NCBI RefSeq assembly: GCF_019352895.1
Contig: NZ_JAAAFX010000004.1
Location: forward strand, 1,972,245 to 2,036,244
Direction: 5' to 3'
From: Variovorax boronicumulans
GTDB lineage: Bacteria > Pseudomonadota > Gammaproteobacteria > Burkholderiales > Burkholderiaceae_C
DNA length: 64,000 bases
Below, in pieces: positions 51,203-60,985 of the stretch (positions are counted from its first letter, which is position 1; each line of letters starts with the position of its first letter). A program made the position numbers and the translations under genes. The notes beneath the pieces are model-generated. The model was not told the origin of the DNA. It searched no databases and saw nothing but the letters and a program-made list of their open reading frames with translations.

Positions 51203-52183
51203 ATGAACACTCGACGCAGAATTTCCCTCCTGGCGTGCGCGCTGGGCCTGCTGGCCACGGGGGTCTCCGCCGGCGCCCAGGGCCGCTATCCCGACCGTCC
51301 GGTGAAACTCATCGTGGCGCTCCCTGCCGGCGGCGGGGTGGACATCATCGCGCGCCTGGTCGGCCAGAAGCTGGCCGCCGTCACCGGCCAGCCCTTCGTG
51401 GTGGACAACCGGGCGGGCGCGTCCGGCCGCATCGGCCTGCCGGTGGTGGCCAAGGCCGCGCCGGACGGCTACACCCTCATGGCGTCGCCGGCCTCCTTCC
51501 TGACCACCAACAAGAGCATCTTCAAGGAGCTGCCCTACGACCCGCAGGCCGACTTCGCCCCCATCACCAAGCTGGCCAACCAATCCATGGTGCTGGTGGT
51601 CAAGGACAAGCAGAAGTTCTCCAGCGCGGGCGCGCTTCTGGCCGCGGCCAAGGCCGGGCCCGGCAGCCTGAACTACGCCAGCTCGGGCGACGGCAGCCCG
51701 CAGCACCTGGCCGCCCTGATGTTCGAGACGCGGGCCCAGGTGCGGATGACCCATGTGCCCTACAAGGGCGGCGCGCTGGCCATCACCGACCTGATGGGCG
51801 GCAACGTGGACCTGTTGTTCGCACCGCTGCCCGAGGCGCTGCCCTACCTCAAGTCCGGCAAGCTGACCGCGCTGGCGCTGATGAGCGACAAGCGATCGGC
51901 GCTCATCGCCGACGTGCCGACGATGCGTGAAGCGGGCATCCCCCACATGGTCATGCAGACCTGGATCGGCCTGCTGGCGCCGGCCGCCACGCCGCGCCCC
52001 CTGGTGGACCAGCTGAACCGCCAGGTGCACGCCATCCTGCAGAGAGAGGACGTGAAGAAGCAGTTGCAGGAGATCGGTATGGACGTGGCGCCCACCACCC
52101 CCGAGCAGTTCCAGCAGACCATCGCACAGGAGATCGCGCTGCATGCGGAACTGGTGAAGGCTGCGGGGCTGGTGCCGCAATAG
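51203..52183 (+). CDS. Tripartite tricarboxylate transporter-type binding protein (Bug family)
   Basis: This 326-residue periplasmic binding protein has a signal peptide (residues 1-25, ending SAGAQ). The Bug landmarks are YPDRPVKLIVALPAGGGVDI, VVDNRAGASGRIGLPVVAKA and VPYKGGALAITDLMGGNVDL. These proteins bind small organic anions such as carboxylates. Twenty bases after uraD, it is likely co-expressed and may bind a ureide or related acid. No membrane subunits are adjacent, which is common for this family. Confidence 0.88.
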   Translation: MNTRRRISLLACALGLLATGVSAGAQGRYPDRPVKLIVALPAGGGVDIIARLVGQKLAAVTGQPFVVDNRAGASGRIGLPVVAKAAPDGYTLMASPASFLTTNKSIFKELPYDPQADFAPITKLANQSMVLVVKDKQKFSSAGALLAAAKAGPGSLNYASSGDGSPQHLAALMFETRAQVRMTHVPYKGGALAITDLMGGNVDLLFAPLPEALPYLKSGKLTALALMSDKRSALIADVPTMREAGIPHMVMQTWIGLLAPAATPRPLVDQLNRQVHAILQREDVKKQLQEIGMDVAPTTPEQFQQTIAQEIALHAELVKAAGLVPQ

Positions 52184-52334
52184 GGGCAGTTGCAACAGCG
52201 GGCCTCCTGCGCGGAAGCCGAAGATGCCACGGGCCGCGGCCGGTGCGGTGCCGGCGTTCGAAGTCAGTGGAGAATTCCTGCGGCCGCTGCCACTTTCTCC
52301 GGCGCGATACGCGGCCCTCACCAGATCCTTCCTC

Positions 52335-53249
52335 ATGCATTCATTCATCGGCGCCGCGTGCGTCGCCATTGCCCTCATTGCCACGGCACTTCCGGCCTCG
52401 GCCGCCGCACCCGCCGATGCACCCGCGGCTGCCGCCCGGGTCGCCGACAGGATCTCGGTGCAGACCGAAGGGCAGGGGCCCGACCTCATCCTGATTCCCG
52501 GGCTCGCGTCTGCCAGCGATGTCTGGGCCGACGCGTCGGCGAGCTTGCGGCAGACCCATCGGCTGCATCGGGTGCAGGTCGCGGGCTTCGCCGGCACGGC
52601 CGCCGGCGCCAACGCCACGGGCGAGGTCGCGGCGCCCGTGGCCGAAGCCATCGCGCGCTACATCGCGCAGCAACAACTGAAGGCACCCGTCGTCGTGGGC
52701 CATTCGCTGGGCGGGGAGGTCGCGCTGATGCTCGCGGCGCGCCATCCCGAGGCCGTCGGCGGGCTGGTGGTGGTCGATGCCTTGCCCTTCTTCAGCCTGT
52801 TGTTCGACCCCGCCGCCACCGTGGCAACGTCGACGCCCGGTGCGGCCGTGTTCAGGGATCAGCTGCTGTCGGCACCAAAGGAACAGGCCGACGCGATGCA
52901 GGCTGCGTCGGTGGCGCGCCTGGTCAAGACGCCGTCCGCACGCGCGGCGGTCGTGGACGCGGCCATCCGGTCTGACCGCACGACGGTGGCCAACGCGAGC
53001 TACGAGCTCATGACCACCGACCTGCGGCCCGAGCTGGCGCGCATCCGCGTGCCGGTTCAAGTGATCTATGCCTGGGACCCGCTCTACGGCGTGCCCGCGC
53101 CGGACGTCGACGCACGCTTTCGCGGCGCCTATGCGGGGCTGGCGAAGGCCCGCTTCACGCGCATCGACGACAGCTTCCATTTCGTGATGCTCGACCAACC
53201 GCAGCGCTTCGTCGAAGCGCTGCGGACCTCGCTGCAACCGGATCACTGA
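52335..53249 (+). CDS. Secreted alpha/beta hydrolase
   Basis: This is a 304-residue hydrolase with a signal peptide (MHSFIGAACVAIALIATALP, then ASAAAP). The start chosen is ATG 52335. The nucleophile is S124 in V-G-H-S-L-G-G, the histidine is in DDSFHFVMLDQP, and the oxyanion region is LILIPGLASASD. It acts in the periplasm or outside the cell; the substrate is unknown. It ends 7 bases into the convergent dehydrogenase-fusion gene. Confidence 0.85.
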   Translation: MHSFIGAACVAIALIATALPASAAAPADAPAAAARVADRISVQTEGQGPDLILIPGLASASDVWADASASLRQTHRLHRVQVAGFAGTAAGANATGEVAAPVAEAIARYIAQQQLKAPVVVGHSLGGEVALMLAARHPEAVGGLVVVDALPFFSLLFDPAATVATSTPGAAVFRDQLLSAPKEQADAMQAASVARLVKTPSARAAVVDAAIRSDRTTVANASYELMTTDLRPELARIRVPVQVIYAWDPLYGVPAPDVDARFRGAYAGLAKARFTRIDDSFHFVMLDQPQRFVEALRTSLQPDH

Positions 53250-55594
53250 AAGGTGCCGGGCTCCGGCGGCTGGTCGGAGACGAACCAGCGCCCCACGTTG
53301 CGCGTCTTGTACTCGGCCGGGTTGTGCAGCGTGTGGATGCGTGCGTTGCGCCAGAAGCGGTCGAGGCCCAGGGACCGGGTCGCCGCATCGGCGCCCAGCA
53401 CTTCGAAGATCTCGCTCGTCACTTCGAGCGCGACCTCGCCGGCCAGCACGTTGGCGGCGGCGATCGCGACCGCTGCCTCGCCGCGCTGGGTTGCGGTCAA
53501 GGCCTCGCCCTGCGCCACCGCATCGTCGAGCGCGCGCAGCGCACGGTCGGCCAGTGCGGTGGCGGCCAGCGTCTTCACATGGAGCGCGCCGTACTGGCGC
53601 TGGATGCCGGGGTCGTCGGCCGGGTACGCGACGCCCGCATGCAGGCGTGTGTGCTCGCGCGCGGCGCGCAGCGCGCCCTGTGCGGTGCCCACGAACACGT
53701 TGAGCAGCACGCTCTGCTGCTGCAGCGGCGTGAGCGTGCGGTAGGGCTCTGCCGGCGCGCCGGTGGGGTTGAGCGGCGCGGGGGCGCCCAGCACTTCGCT
53801 CTCGTGCACGCGCACGCCGCGGTACGTCACGCGCCCGCTGCCGGTCTGGCGCTGGCCGATGCCGTCCCAGTCGTCCTCGATCACGAGGCCCTCGCGGTCG
53901 GCCGGGATCGCGGCGAAGCGGCGGTCGCCGTTCTCGGGGTCTTCCCAGGCGATGGCCAGGAAGTCCGCGACATGCGAGCCCGAGGTGAAGGGCCGGAAGC
54001 CGTCGAGCACGAACCATTCGCCCTCGCGCCGGCCGAACAGGCTCTTGGAAAAACTGTTGGCGGTGTTGCCCCAGAACCAGTTGCCCTCGGTCGAGCGGCG
54101 CCAGAGTTCGCGCGCCTTCTCGGGCTCCTGGCGCAGGCGCGGGCTCAGCAGGCTGCTGCCGTGGTAGCCGAACAGATGGCCCAGCGAACCGTCGACCTGC
54201 GCGAAGGTGCGCGTGATGCGCAAGGTGGTGGACCAGGGCTCGCCCTCGCCGCCGTGCTCGCGCGGCAGCAGCAGCGCGAGCAGGCGGTGCTGCTTGAGCA
54301 GGCGGATCTGTTCGGCCGGCCGGCCGCCGGCCTGGTCGCGTTCGATCGCGTCCTGTGCGAACAGCGCGCGCAGTTCGACCGCGCGTGCGACGAAGGGGTT
54401 GCGGGTGTCGGGCTCGAACAGCGCGGGCGCGCAGTCATGCCCCTCGCCGAGCAGCCATCGACCCAGCGCCTGTTGCCGGTGTTCGACCCGGTCCTGCAGC
54501 GTCTGCGTGCGCGTGTTGCGCCAGAAGCGGTCGAAGCCGTTGGCGGTGGTGGCCGAGCGCGCACCCATGACCTCGAAGATCTCACTCGAGACGGCCAGCG
54601 CGGTCTCGCCGGCATACAAATTCGCCACGGCGATGATGGCCGCGGCCTCGTCGCGTTGCGCCTCGCCCAGGCCCGGGCCCTGCGCGTAGGCCGCGTCGAG
54701 CTGGTCGGCCGCCTGCTCGGCCAGTTCGGTCGCGGCCCACGTGCGGATGGCCAGCTCGCCATATTTGCGCTGTACCCAGGGGTCGTCGGTGTGCCTGGCG
54801 ACGCCCGAGTGGATCCAGGGGCGCGAGCTGGTGTTGGTGTAGACACTCGCCTCGACCAGCGCGCCTTGTGCGGAACCCAGCGAGACGTTCAGCTGCACGC
54901 TCTGCCGCAGCAGCTTGTCCAGCGAGAGGAAGGGCGTCGAGGGCGCATCGGATGCGCCGAGCACCTCGTCGTCGCTCAGGCGAAGGCCCTGCAGGCGCAC
55001 CGTGGCGTGGCCGCTCTGGCGCTGGCCGATGCTGTCCAGCGCGTGATCGATCACCAGACCTTCACGGTCGGCCGGAAGGCTCGCGAGGAAGCGCTTCCCG
55101 CCGATGTCCTGCCATTCGATCAGCAGCCGATCGGCCGCCTGCGCGCCGGAAGCGGTGGGCAGCACGCCGTCGAGCACCCAGCTCTCGCCGTCGCGCCGTG
55201 CGCCCGCCAGCGGCTGCCCCGCGTCGGTGGCATGGCCCCAGAGCCATTGGCCTCGAGCCGAGGCCAGCAGCAGCCGGTCGCGCTGCGCGGCCGTGCCGCG
55301 CGCCACCAGCGCGTGCAGCGCCACATGGTGCTCACCATAGCGCTGGGCCAGCGAGCCGTCGGTCTTGGCGAGTTCGCGCACGACCCGCAGCACCGAAGGC
55401 CACGAGGCGCCCTGGCCGCCGTACGCCACGGGGATCTGCGCCGAGGGCAGGCCGGCGTCGCGCAGCAGCTGGAGCGGTCCGAGCGGCACGCCGCCGGCCT
55501 TGTCGCGCGCGATGGCATCCGCATGCAAGGCCGCGCGCAGCGAGGCCGCGGCCGCGACCAGCGGGTCAAAGAGATCGGGATCGAAATGGCCCAT
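53243..55594 (-). CDS. Tandem fusion of two acyl-CoA-dehydrogenase-like units
   Basis: This is a 783-residue protein made of two full-length SfnB/DszC-like flavoprotein units (about 1-390 and 395-783) in one frame. Matching landmarks occur twice: DSIGQRQSGHATV and DGIGQRQTGSGRV; SSEIFEVMGARSA and TSEIFEVLGADAA; FDRFWRNTRTQTL and LDRFWRNARIHTL. Each unit has the full dehydrogenase layout, and single-unit relatives are about 400 residues. The neighbouring MetQ-like and dipeptide-type genes suggest a role in organic sulfur use, probably as a flavin-dependent monooxygenase. No frameshift or stop is seen. Confidence 0.8.
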   Translation of the reverse strand: MGHFDPDLFDPLVAAAASLRAALHADAIARDKAGGVPLGPLQLLRDAGLPSAQIPVAYGGQGASWPSVLRVVRELAKTDGSLAQRYGEHHVALHALVARGTAAQRDRLLLASARGQWLWGHATDAGQPLAGARRDGESWVLDGVLPTASGAQAADRLLIEWQDIGGKRFLASLPADREGLVIDHALDSIGQRQSGHATVRLQGLRLSDDEVLGASDAPSTPFLSLDKLLRQSVQLNVSLGSAQGALVEASVYTNTSSRPWIHSGVARHTDDPWVQRKYGELAIRTWAATELAEQAADQLDAAYAQGPGLGEAQRDEAAAIIAVANLYAGETALAVSSEIFEVMGARSATTANGFDRFWRNTRTQTLQDRVEHRQQALGRWLLGEGHDCAPALFEPDTRNPFVARAVELRALFAQDAIERDQAGGRPAEQIRLLKQHRLLALLLPREHGGEGEPWSTTLRITRTFAQVDGSLGHLFGYHGSSLLSPRLRQEPEKARELWRRSTEGNWFWGNTANSFSKSLFGRREGEWFVLDGFRPFTSGSHVADFLAIAWEDPENGDRRFAAIPADREGLVIEDDWDGIGQRQTGSGRVTYRGVRVHESEVLGAPAPLNPTGAPAEPYRTLTPLQQQSVLLNVFVGTAQGALRAAREHTRLHAGVAYPADDPGIQRQYGALHVKTLAATALADRALRALDDAVAQGEALTATQRGEAAVAIAAANVLAGEVALEVTSEIFEVLGADAATRSLGLDRFWRNARIHTLHNPAEYKTRNVGRWFVSDQPPEPGTFQ

Positions 55595-55600
55595 CGCGCT

Positions 55601-56416
55601 TTACTTGACGAAGTAGTCGGGCAGCCGGTAGCCGGCCCAGACCGGATTGGCCTGGAAGACCTTCTGGAACTCGGTCGACTGGTAGGCGCGCACGATGTCC
55701 TTGGCATAGGCGCTGTTCTCGTTGCCGCGCTTGACTGCCACCACGTTGACGTAGGGCAGCGTCATGTCCTCGAGCTTGAGGGCCTCGGTGAGCTTGAGGC
55801 CGTTGGCGACCGCGAAGTTGCCCTGGATGGCCGCCAGGTCGGTGTCGGCCAGCGCACGCGGCGCCTGGGCCGAATCCAGCGGCACCAGGCGCAGGCGCTT
55901 GGGGTTGGCCGTGATGTCGCGCTCGGAGACGTTCAGCGGGCTCACGCCCGGCTTGAGCTGCACCCAGCCCAGGCCCGCGAGGATGTTCAGTGCGCGCGCC
56001 GCATTCACCGGGTCGGCCGGCAGCGTGACGGTGGCGCCGTCGGGCACCGCGGCCAGCGTCTTGTAGCGCTGCGAATACAGGCCCATCGGCGGCGTGGGCA
56101 CGTGGACGATAGGCACCAGGTTGAAGCCCTGCTGCTGGTTGGTGGCGTTCAGGTAGAGCGTGTGCTGGAAGATGTTGGCGTCGATCTGACCGCGCTCGAC
56201 CGCGTCGTTGGGCTGCACGCCCTGGCTGAACTCCACGTACTTGATGCTGTAGCCCTGCTGCTGGAGCAGCGGCTCGATGCCCTTGGCGAAGGCGTCGCGG
56301 TAGGGGCCGGGCATGAAGCCGATGCGCAGGTCCGCGGCCTGGGCGGCGCCGGCGAGCAGGAAGGAGAGCAGGGCGAAGCCGAGGCGGGTGCGGCCGCGTG
56401 AGGGGAAGGAAGGCAT
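55601..56416 (-). CDS. MetQ/NlpA-family binding protein
   Basis: This is a 271-residue periplasmic binding protein. The signal peptide ends GAAQAAD without a lipobox cysteine, unlike typical MetQ lipoproteins. The core motifs are LRIGFMPGPYRDAF, VEFSQGVQPNDAVERGQIDA and NIFQHTLYLNATNQQQGFNL. It would bind methionine or a related sulfur compound. It is 6 bases upstream of the dehydrogenase-fusion gene and in the same leftward operon. No MetN or MetI gene is adjacent. Confidence 0.82.
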   Translation of the reverse strand: MPSFPSRGRTRLGFALLSFLLAGAAQAADLRIGFMPGPYRDAFAKGIEPLLQQQGYSIKYVEFSQGVQPNDAVERGQIDANIFQHTLYLNATNQQQGFNLVPIVHVPTPPMGLYSQRYKTLAAVPDGATVTLPADPVNAARALNILAGLGWVQLKPGVSPLNVSERDITANPKRLRLVPLDSAQAPRALADTDLAAIQGNFAVANGLKLTEALKLEDMTLPYVNVVAVKRGNENSAYAKDIVRAYQSTEFQKVFQANPVWAGYRLPDYFVK

Positions 56417-56688
56417 GGGAACTCCGGCGGGGCAGGGGCGACTGAAGCGCGTGAAAGAGAGAAGCGAAGGCCGGCGTGTGGGCGGGCCGCGTAGGCACTC
56501 TAAGAGCGCGGTCCGCGCGCGGCGAAGGAAGATTTCCGCGCTTGCTTATGCAGGGCGGCGCGCATATCGATCCTCGTTTTTCTCGCTTGGGCGCGGCGCA
56601 TGCGGCCCCTAACCTCCCGGGCTTTCCTGTTCGCTGTTCCCGTGGGCTTCGCACCCGGCACTCAGTCCTTTCCCGGAGATTTCGACCC

Positions 56689-58308
56689 ATGGTTTCTTCA
56701 TTGAACCGACGCCTGCTGCTGCAGGGCGGCATGGCCGCGGCCACCTTGCCCTGGCTGGCCACCAGCGATGCGCAGCAGCCGGCCGCCGACGGCGCCCAGC
56801 GCGGCGGCACGCTGGTGATCTCGCTGGCCCCCGAGCCCTCGATCCTGTCGGCGGCCTTCCTCACGACGATGCAGGTCACGATGATCGCGGGCAAGATCAG
56901 CGAAGGCCTGGTCTGGTTCGACGACAAGCTGCAGCCGCAGCCCGAGCTGGCCGAGTCGTGGGCCTTCGCGCCCGACGGCCTGTCGCTCACGCTGCGCCTG
57001 CGCCGCGGCGTGAAGTGGCACGACGGCCGCGACTTCACCTCGGCCGACGTGGCCTTCTCGCTGCTCAACATCTGGCAGAAGATCCATCCGGGTGGCCGGC
57101 TGGCCTATGCGTCGGTGCAGGCCGTGGACACGCCCGATCCGCACACCGCGATCCTGCGGCTGTCGCGGCCCACGCCCTACCTGCTGAGCTTCCTCAACGC
57201 CTACGGCGCGCAGGTGGTGCCCAGGCACTTGTACGAAGGCACGGACCTGCTCAAGAACCCGGCCAACGTGGCGCCGATCGGCACCGGCCCCTTCCGCTTC
57301 AAGGAATGGGTGCGCGGCAGCCACATCACGCTCGAGCGCAACCCCGACTACTGGCGCGCGGGCCTGCCCTACCTCGACGGCGTGGTGTTCAAGTTCATCC
57401 CCGACGCCGCCGCGCGCTCGGTCGCGCTGGCCTCGGGCGAAGTGCATGTGGCGCTGGCGTCGAACATCCCGGTGTCCAACCTCAACCAGTTCTCGGACAA
57501 GAAGAAGTACCGCATCAACACCACCGACGGCGCCTACCTCGCGTCGATCCAGCTGGCCGCGGTCAACGTGCGCAAGCCCGCGCTGGCCGACAAGCGCGTG
57601 CGCCAGGCGCTGATGTATGCGCTGGACCGGGAAGCGTTGCTGCGCGTGGTGTACCGGGGCTACGGCAAGGTCGCGACCAGCGCGATTCCCTCGACCGTGC
57701 CGGCCTTCCACAGCGCCAAGGGGCGCCAGTACCCGCACGATCCGAAGCAGGCCGAAGCGCTGCTCGACGCGGCCGGGCTGACGCGCAAGGCCGATGGCAA
57801 GCGCCTCAAGCTCACGCTCGACTACGGCAGCGGCTCGCTCGAGGCCACGCGCACCGGCGAGTTCATGAAGCAGGCCTATGGCCGCGTGGGCATCGACCTG
57901 GAACTGCGTGCGTCCGACGCCGGCGTGTACCTGCGGCGCGTGTTCACCGACGGCGACTACGACCTGTTCCTCACCAGCCTGCACAACCTGCCGGACCCGA
58001 GCCTGGGTGTGCAGCGCTGGTACTGGAGCAAGAACATCGCCAAGGGCGTGCCGTGGAGCAACGGCTCCGGCTACGCCAACCCCGAACTCGACCGCGTGAT
58101 GGAGGCGGCCGCGGTCGAACTCGACCCGGCCAAGCGCCGCGCGCTGATCGACCAGTGGCAGGCCATCGTGCAGGAAGAGGTGCCGATCCTCGACCTGGTC
58201 GAGCTCGACTGGACCACCGTCTCGAGCACCCGCTACCGCAAGGTGCGTTCGCAGGGCGACGGCCTCTACGCTTCGCTGGCCGACGCTTACCTGGCTTCGG
58301 CCGACTGA
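56689..58308 (+). CDS. Peptide-type ABC substrate-binding protein, first copy
   Basis: This is a 539-residue SBP_bac_5 protein starting at ATG 56689. A twin-arginine-like signal (LNRRLLLQGGMAAATLPWLA) is followed by the binding domain with RGGTLVISLAPEPSILSAAF and GVKWHDGRDFTSADVAFSLL. It is a close paralogue of the next gene. The pair sit upstream of a single set of dipeptide-type permease and ATPase genes. Substrates may be short peptides or glutathione-like thiols. Confidence 0.87.
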   Translation: MVSSLNRRLLLQGGMAAATLPWLATSDAQQPAADGAQRGGTLVISLAPEPSILSAAFLTTMQVTMIAGKISEGLVWFDDKLQPQPELAESWAFAPDGLSLTLRLRRGVKWHDGRDFTSADVAFSLLNIWQKIHPGGRLAYASVQAVDTPDPHTAILRLSRPTPYLLSFLNAYGAQVVPRHLYEGTDLLKNPANVAPIGTGPFRFKEWVRGSHITLERNPDYWRAGLPYLDGVVFKFIPDAAARSVALASGEVHVALASNIPVSNLNQFSDKKKYRINTTDGAYLASIQLAAVNVRKPALADKRVRQALMYALDREALLRVVYRGYGKVATSAIPSTVPAFHSAKGRQYPHDPKQAEALLDAAGLTRKADGKRLKLTLDYGSGSLEATRTGEFMKQAYGRVGIDLELRASDAGVYLRRVFTDGDYDLFLTSLHNLPDPSLGVQRWYWSKNIAKGVPWSNGSGYANPELDRVMEAAAVELDPAKRRALIDQWQAIVQEEVPILDLVELDWTTVSSTRYRKVRSQGDGLYASLADAYLASAD

Positions 58309-58334
58309 TTCCTCTTCTTTCTTCCATCGATCCC

Positions 58335-59978
58335 ATGCATTCCAACCGACGCCACTTCATCCACACCGGCACCGCGCTGGGCGCGCTCCTCGTGGCAGGC
58401 AGCCTGGCCGTGCCTTCGGCCTTCGCCCAGACGGTCGGCACGAAGCCGGTGCGCGGCGGCATCCTCAATGTGGCGGTGTCGCCCGAGCCCACGCTGCTGA
58501 CCTCGGCCTTCATCACCACCATGAACATCGGCCAGGTGTCGAGCAAGGTGCTCGAAGGCCTGGTCAGCTACGACCTCAAGCTGCAGCCGGTGCCCGAACT
58601 GGCCACTTCGTGGGAGGTCGCGCCCGACGGGCTGACCGTGACCTTCCACCTGCGCAAGGGCGTGAGGTGGCACGACGGCAAGGACTTCTCCGCGGCCGAC
58701 GTGAAGTACACGCTGCTGGAAGTCTGGAAGCCGCTGCACCCCTTCGGCCGCGCGGCCTTCGCCAACGTGACGGCGGTGGACACGCCCGACCCGCACACCG
58801 TGATCGTGCGCCTGTCCTCGCCCGCGCCCTACCTGCTCAACTACATCAACACCTACGGTGCGCAGGTGTTGCCCAAGCACCTCTACGAAGGCACCGACGT
58901 GCTCAAGAACCCGGCGAACAACGCGCCGGTGGGCACGGGACCCTTCGTGTTCAAGGAATGGGTCAAGGGCAGCCATGTGCGGCTGGAGCGCAACCCGAAC
59001 TACTGGGGGCGCGGCCCGGGCGGCGAGCCGCAGCCCTACCTCGACGGCGTGGTGTTCAAGTTCATCCCCGATGCCGCGGCGCGCACCGTGGCGCTGGAAG
59101 CCGGCGAGCTCGACGTGGCGCTGGGTTCGAGCATCCCGCTGTCCAACCTCAACAAGTTCAGCGACAAGAGCAAGTACACGATCAACCTCGACGACGGCCG
59201 CTACCTCGCGACCATCTTCCTCACGCAGTTCAACGTGCGCCGGCCCGCGCTGTCGGACAAGCGCGTGCGCCAGGCCTTCGCGCACGCGATCGACCGCAAT
59301 GCGCTGCTCAAGGTGGTGTTCCTGGGCTACGGCAAGCCGGCCACCGGGCCCGTGCCCTCGTCGGTCGTCAACTACTACGCCCCGGAAACGCGCCAGTACC
59401 CCTTCGACCTCAAGAAGGCGGCCGCGCTGCTCGACGAGGCCGGTCTCAAGCCGGGCAAGGACGGCAAGCGCCTGAAGATCACGCTGGACTTCGATGCCGG
59501 CGGCGGCGTGACGGCCTCGCGCCCGGCCGAGTTCATCAAGCAGTCGCTGGCGCGCGTGGGCGTCGACGTGGAACTGCGCGCGGGCGACACCGCCACTTAC
59601 CTGCGCCGCATCTTCAACGACCAGGACTACGACCTGATGATCTCCAGCCTGCACCGGCTGCCCGACCCGACGCTGGGCGTGCAGCGGCTGTTCTGGACCA
59701 AGAACATCGTCAAGGGTTCACCCTGGACCAACGGTTCGGGCTACTCCAACCCCGAACTCGACCGCATCATGGAAGCCGCGGGCGGCGAGGCCGACGTGGG
59801 CAAGCGCAAGGCGCTGATCAAGCAGTGGCAGCAGATCGTGCAGGAAGACCTGCCGGTGCTCGACCTGGTCGAGCAGACCTGGGTCACGGTCGCCACCGCG
59901 CGCCTGCACAAGCAGGTGCTGCAGGGCGACGGCCTGTTCGCCTCCTACGGCGACGCCTGGCTCGACGCCAAGAAATGA
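58335..59978 (+). CDS. Peptide-type ABC substrate-binding protein, second copy
   Basis: This is a 547-residue SBP_bac_5 protein starting at ATG 58335, 26 bases after its paralogue. The signal begins NRRHFIHTGTALGALLVAG and ends SAFAQ. The two proteins match along their length, for example YLDGVVFKFIPDAAARTVAL against YLDGVVFKFIPDAAARSVAL. A tandem duplication with divergence is the simplest reading. It overlaps the permease gene start by 4 bases. Confidence 0.88.
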   Translation: MHSNRRHFIHTGTALGALLVAGSLAVPSAFAQTVGTKPVRGGILNVAVSPEPTLLTSAFITTMNIGQVSSKVLEGLVSYDLKLQPVPELATSWEVAPDGLTVTFHLRKGVRWHDGKDFSAADVKYTLLEVWKPLHPFGRAAFANVTAVDTPDPHTVIVRLSSPAPYLLNYINTYGAQVLPKHLYEGTDVLKNPANNAPVGTGPFVFKEWVKGSHVRLERNPNYWGRGPGGEPQPYLDGVVFKFIPDAAARTVALEAGELDVALGSSIPLSNLNKFSDKSKYTINLDDGRYLATIFLTQFNVRRPALSDKRVRQAFAHAIDRNALLKVVFLGYGKPATGPVPSSVVNYYAPETRQYPFDLKKAAALLDEAGLKPGKDGKRLKITLDFDAGGGVTASRPAEFIKQSLARVGVDVELRAGDTATYLRRIFNDQDYDLMISSLHRLPDPTLGVQRLFWTKNIVKGSPWTNGSGYSNPELDRIMEAAGGEADVGKRKALIKQWQQIVQEDLPVLDLVEQTWVTVATARLHKQVLQGDGLFASYGDAWLDAKK

Positions 59979-60985
59979 GCCTGCGCCTCGCGTCCCCGCT
60001 CTGGGGCTTCCTGAAGAAGCGGCTGCTGCAGGTGCTGCCCGTGGTGTTCGGCATCGCACTGCTCAACTTCATGATCCTGCAGGTCGCGCCGGGCGACGTG
60101 GTGGACGTGATGGCGGGCGAGGCCGGCGCCGCCACGCCCGAGTACATGGCACAGCTGCGCGCGAGCTTCGGGCTCGACCAGCCGCTGTACCTGCAGCTGG
60201 GCCACTACCTCTGGAACATCGTCACGCTGGACCTGGGTTTCTCCTTTCGCCAGAACATGCCGGTGTTCGACCTCGTGATCGACCGGCTGCCCGCCACGCT
60301 GCTGCTGATGGTCGCGGCCATCGCGATCGCGCTGGTGCTGGGCGTCACGCTGGGCGTGCTGTCTGCGCTGCGGGTCCACACCTGGGTCGACAACCTCAGT
60401 TCGCTGTTCGTGCTGGCCGCCTACGCGATGCCGACCTTCTGGCTGGGCCTGATGGCGATCGTGCTGTTCTCGGCCCGGCTGGGCTGGCTGCCTTCGGGCG
60501 GCATGGTCGACATCAGTGCCAGCCACACGGGGCTGGCCTGGGTGCTCGACGTGGCGCGCCACGCGATCCTGCCTTCGGTCACGCTCGCGACCTTCTACAT
60601 GGCGGTCTATGCCAAGCTGGTGCGCTCCTCGATGCTGGAGCTCTACGGCGCCGACTTCATCCGCACCGCGCGCGCCAAGGGCGCGGGCGAGACGCGCATC
60701 ACCATCGTCCACACGCTGCGCAACGCGCTGCTGCCGCTGGTGACCATGCTGGGCTTCCAGATCGCCTCGCTGCTGAGCGGCGCGGTGCTGGTCGAGTCGG
60801 TGTTCAGCTGGCCCGGGCTCGGCCGGCTGGCCTTCGAGGCCATCCTGGCGCGCGACTTCAACCTGCTGCTGGGCATCCTGCTGCTGAGCTCGATCCTGGT
60901 CACGCTGATCAACATCCTCGTCGACGTGCTCTACGCCTGGCTCGACCCGCGCGTGCAGCTCTCGACCAACGGAGCCCACGCATGA
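59975..60985 (+). CDS. Dipeptide-type ABC permease (DppB-like)
   Basis: This is a 336-residue permease with six membrane helices. The N-terminal helix (LLQVLPVVFGIALLNFMILQ) is followed by VAPGD, the DppB-like signature. The EAA loop is FIRTARAKGAGETRITIVHT. It overlaps the binding protein gene and the next permease gene, showing tight coupling. It forms the channel with the 60982 product. Confidence 0.9.
   Translation: MSLRLASPLWGFLKKRLLQVLPVVFGIALLNFMILQVAPGDVVDVMAGEAGAATPEYMAQLRASFGLDQPLYLQLGHYLWNIVTLDLGFSFRQNMPVFDLVIDRLPATLLLMVAAIAIALVLGVTLGVLSALRVHTWVDNLSSLFVLAAYAMPTFWLGLMAIVLFSARLGWLPSGGMVDISASHTGLAWVLDVARHAILPSVTLATFYMAVYAKLVRSSMLELYGADFIRTARAKGAGETRITIVHTLRNALLPLVTMLGFQIASLLSGAVLVESVFSWPGLGRLAFEAILARDFNLLLGILLLSSILVTLINILVDVLYAWLDPRVQLSTNGAHA

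Noticed and set aside
53324..56401. A 1025-residue plus-strand open frame
   Set aside because: It lies entirely opposite the dehydrogenase fusion and MetQ-like genes and has the Arg/Ala/Gly/His-rich composition of antisense frames in GC-rich DNA.
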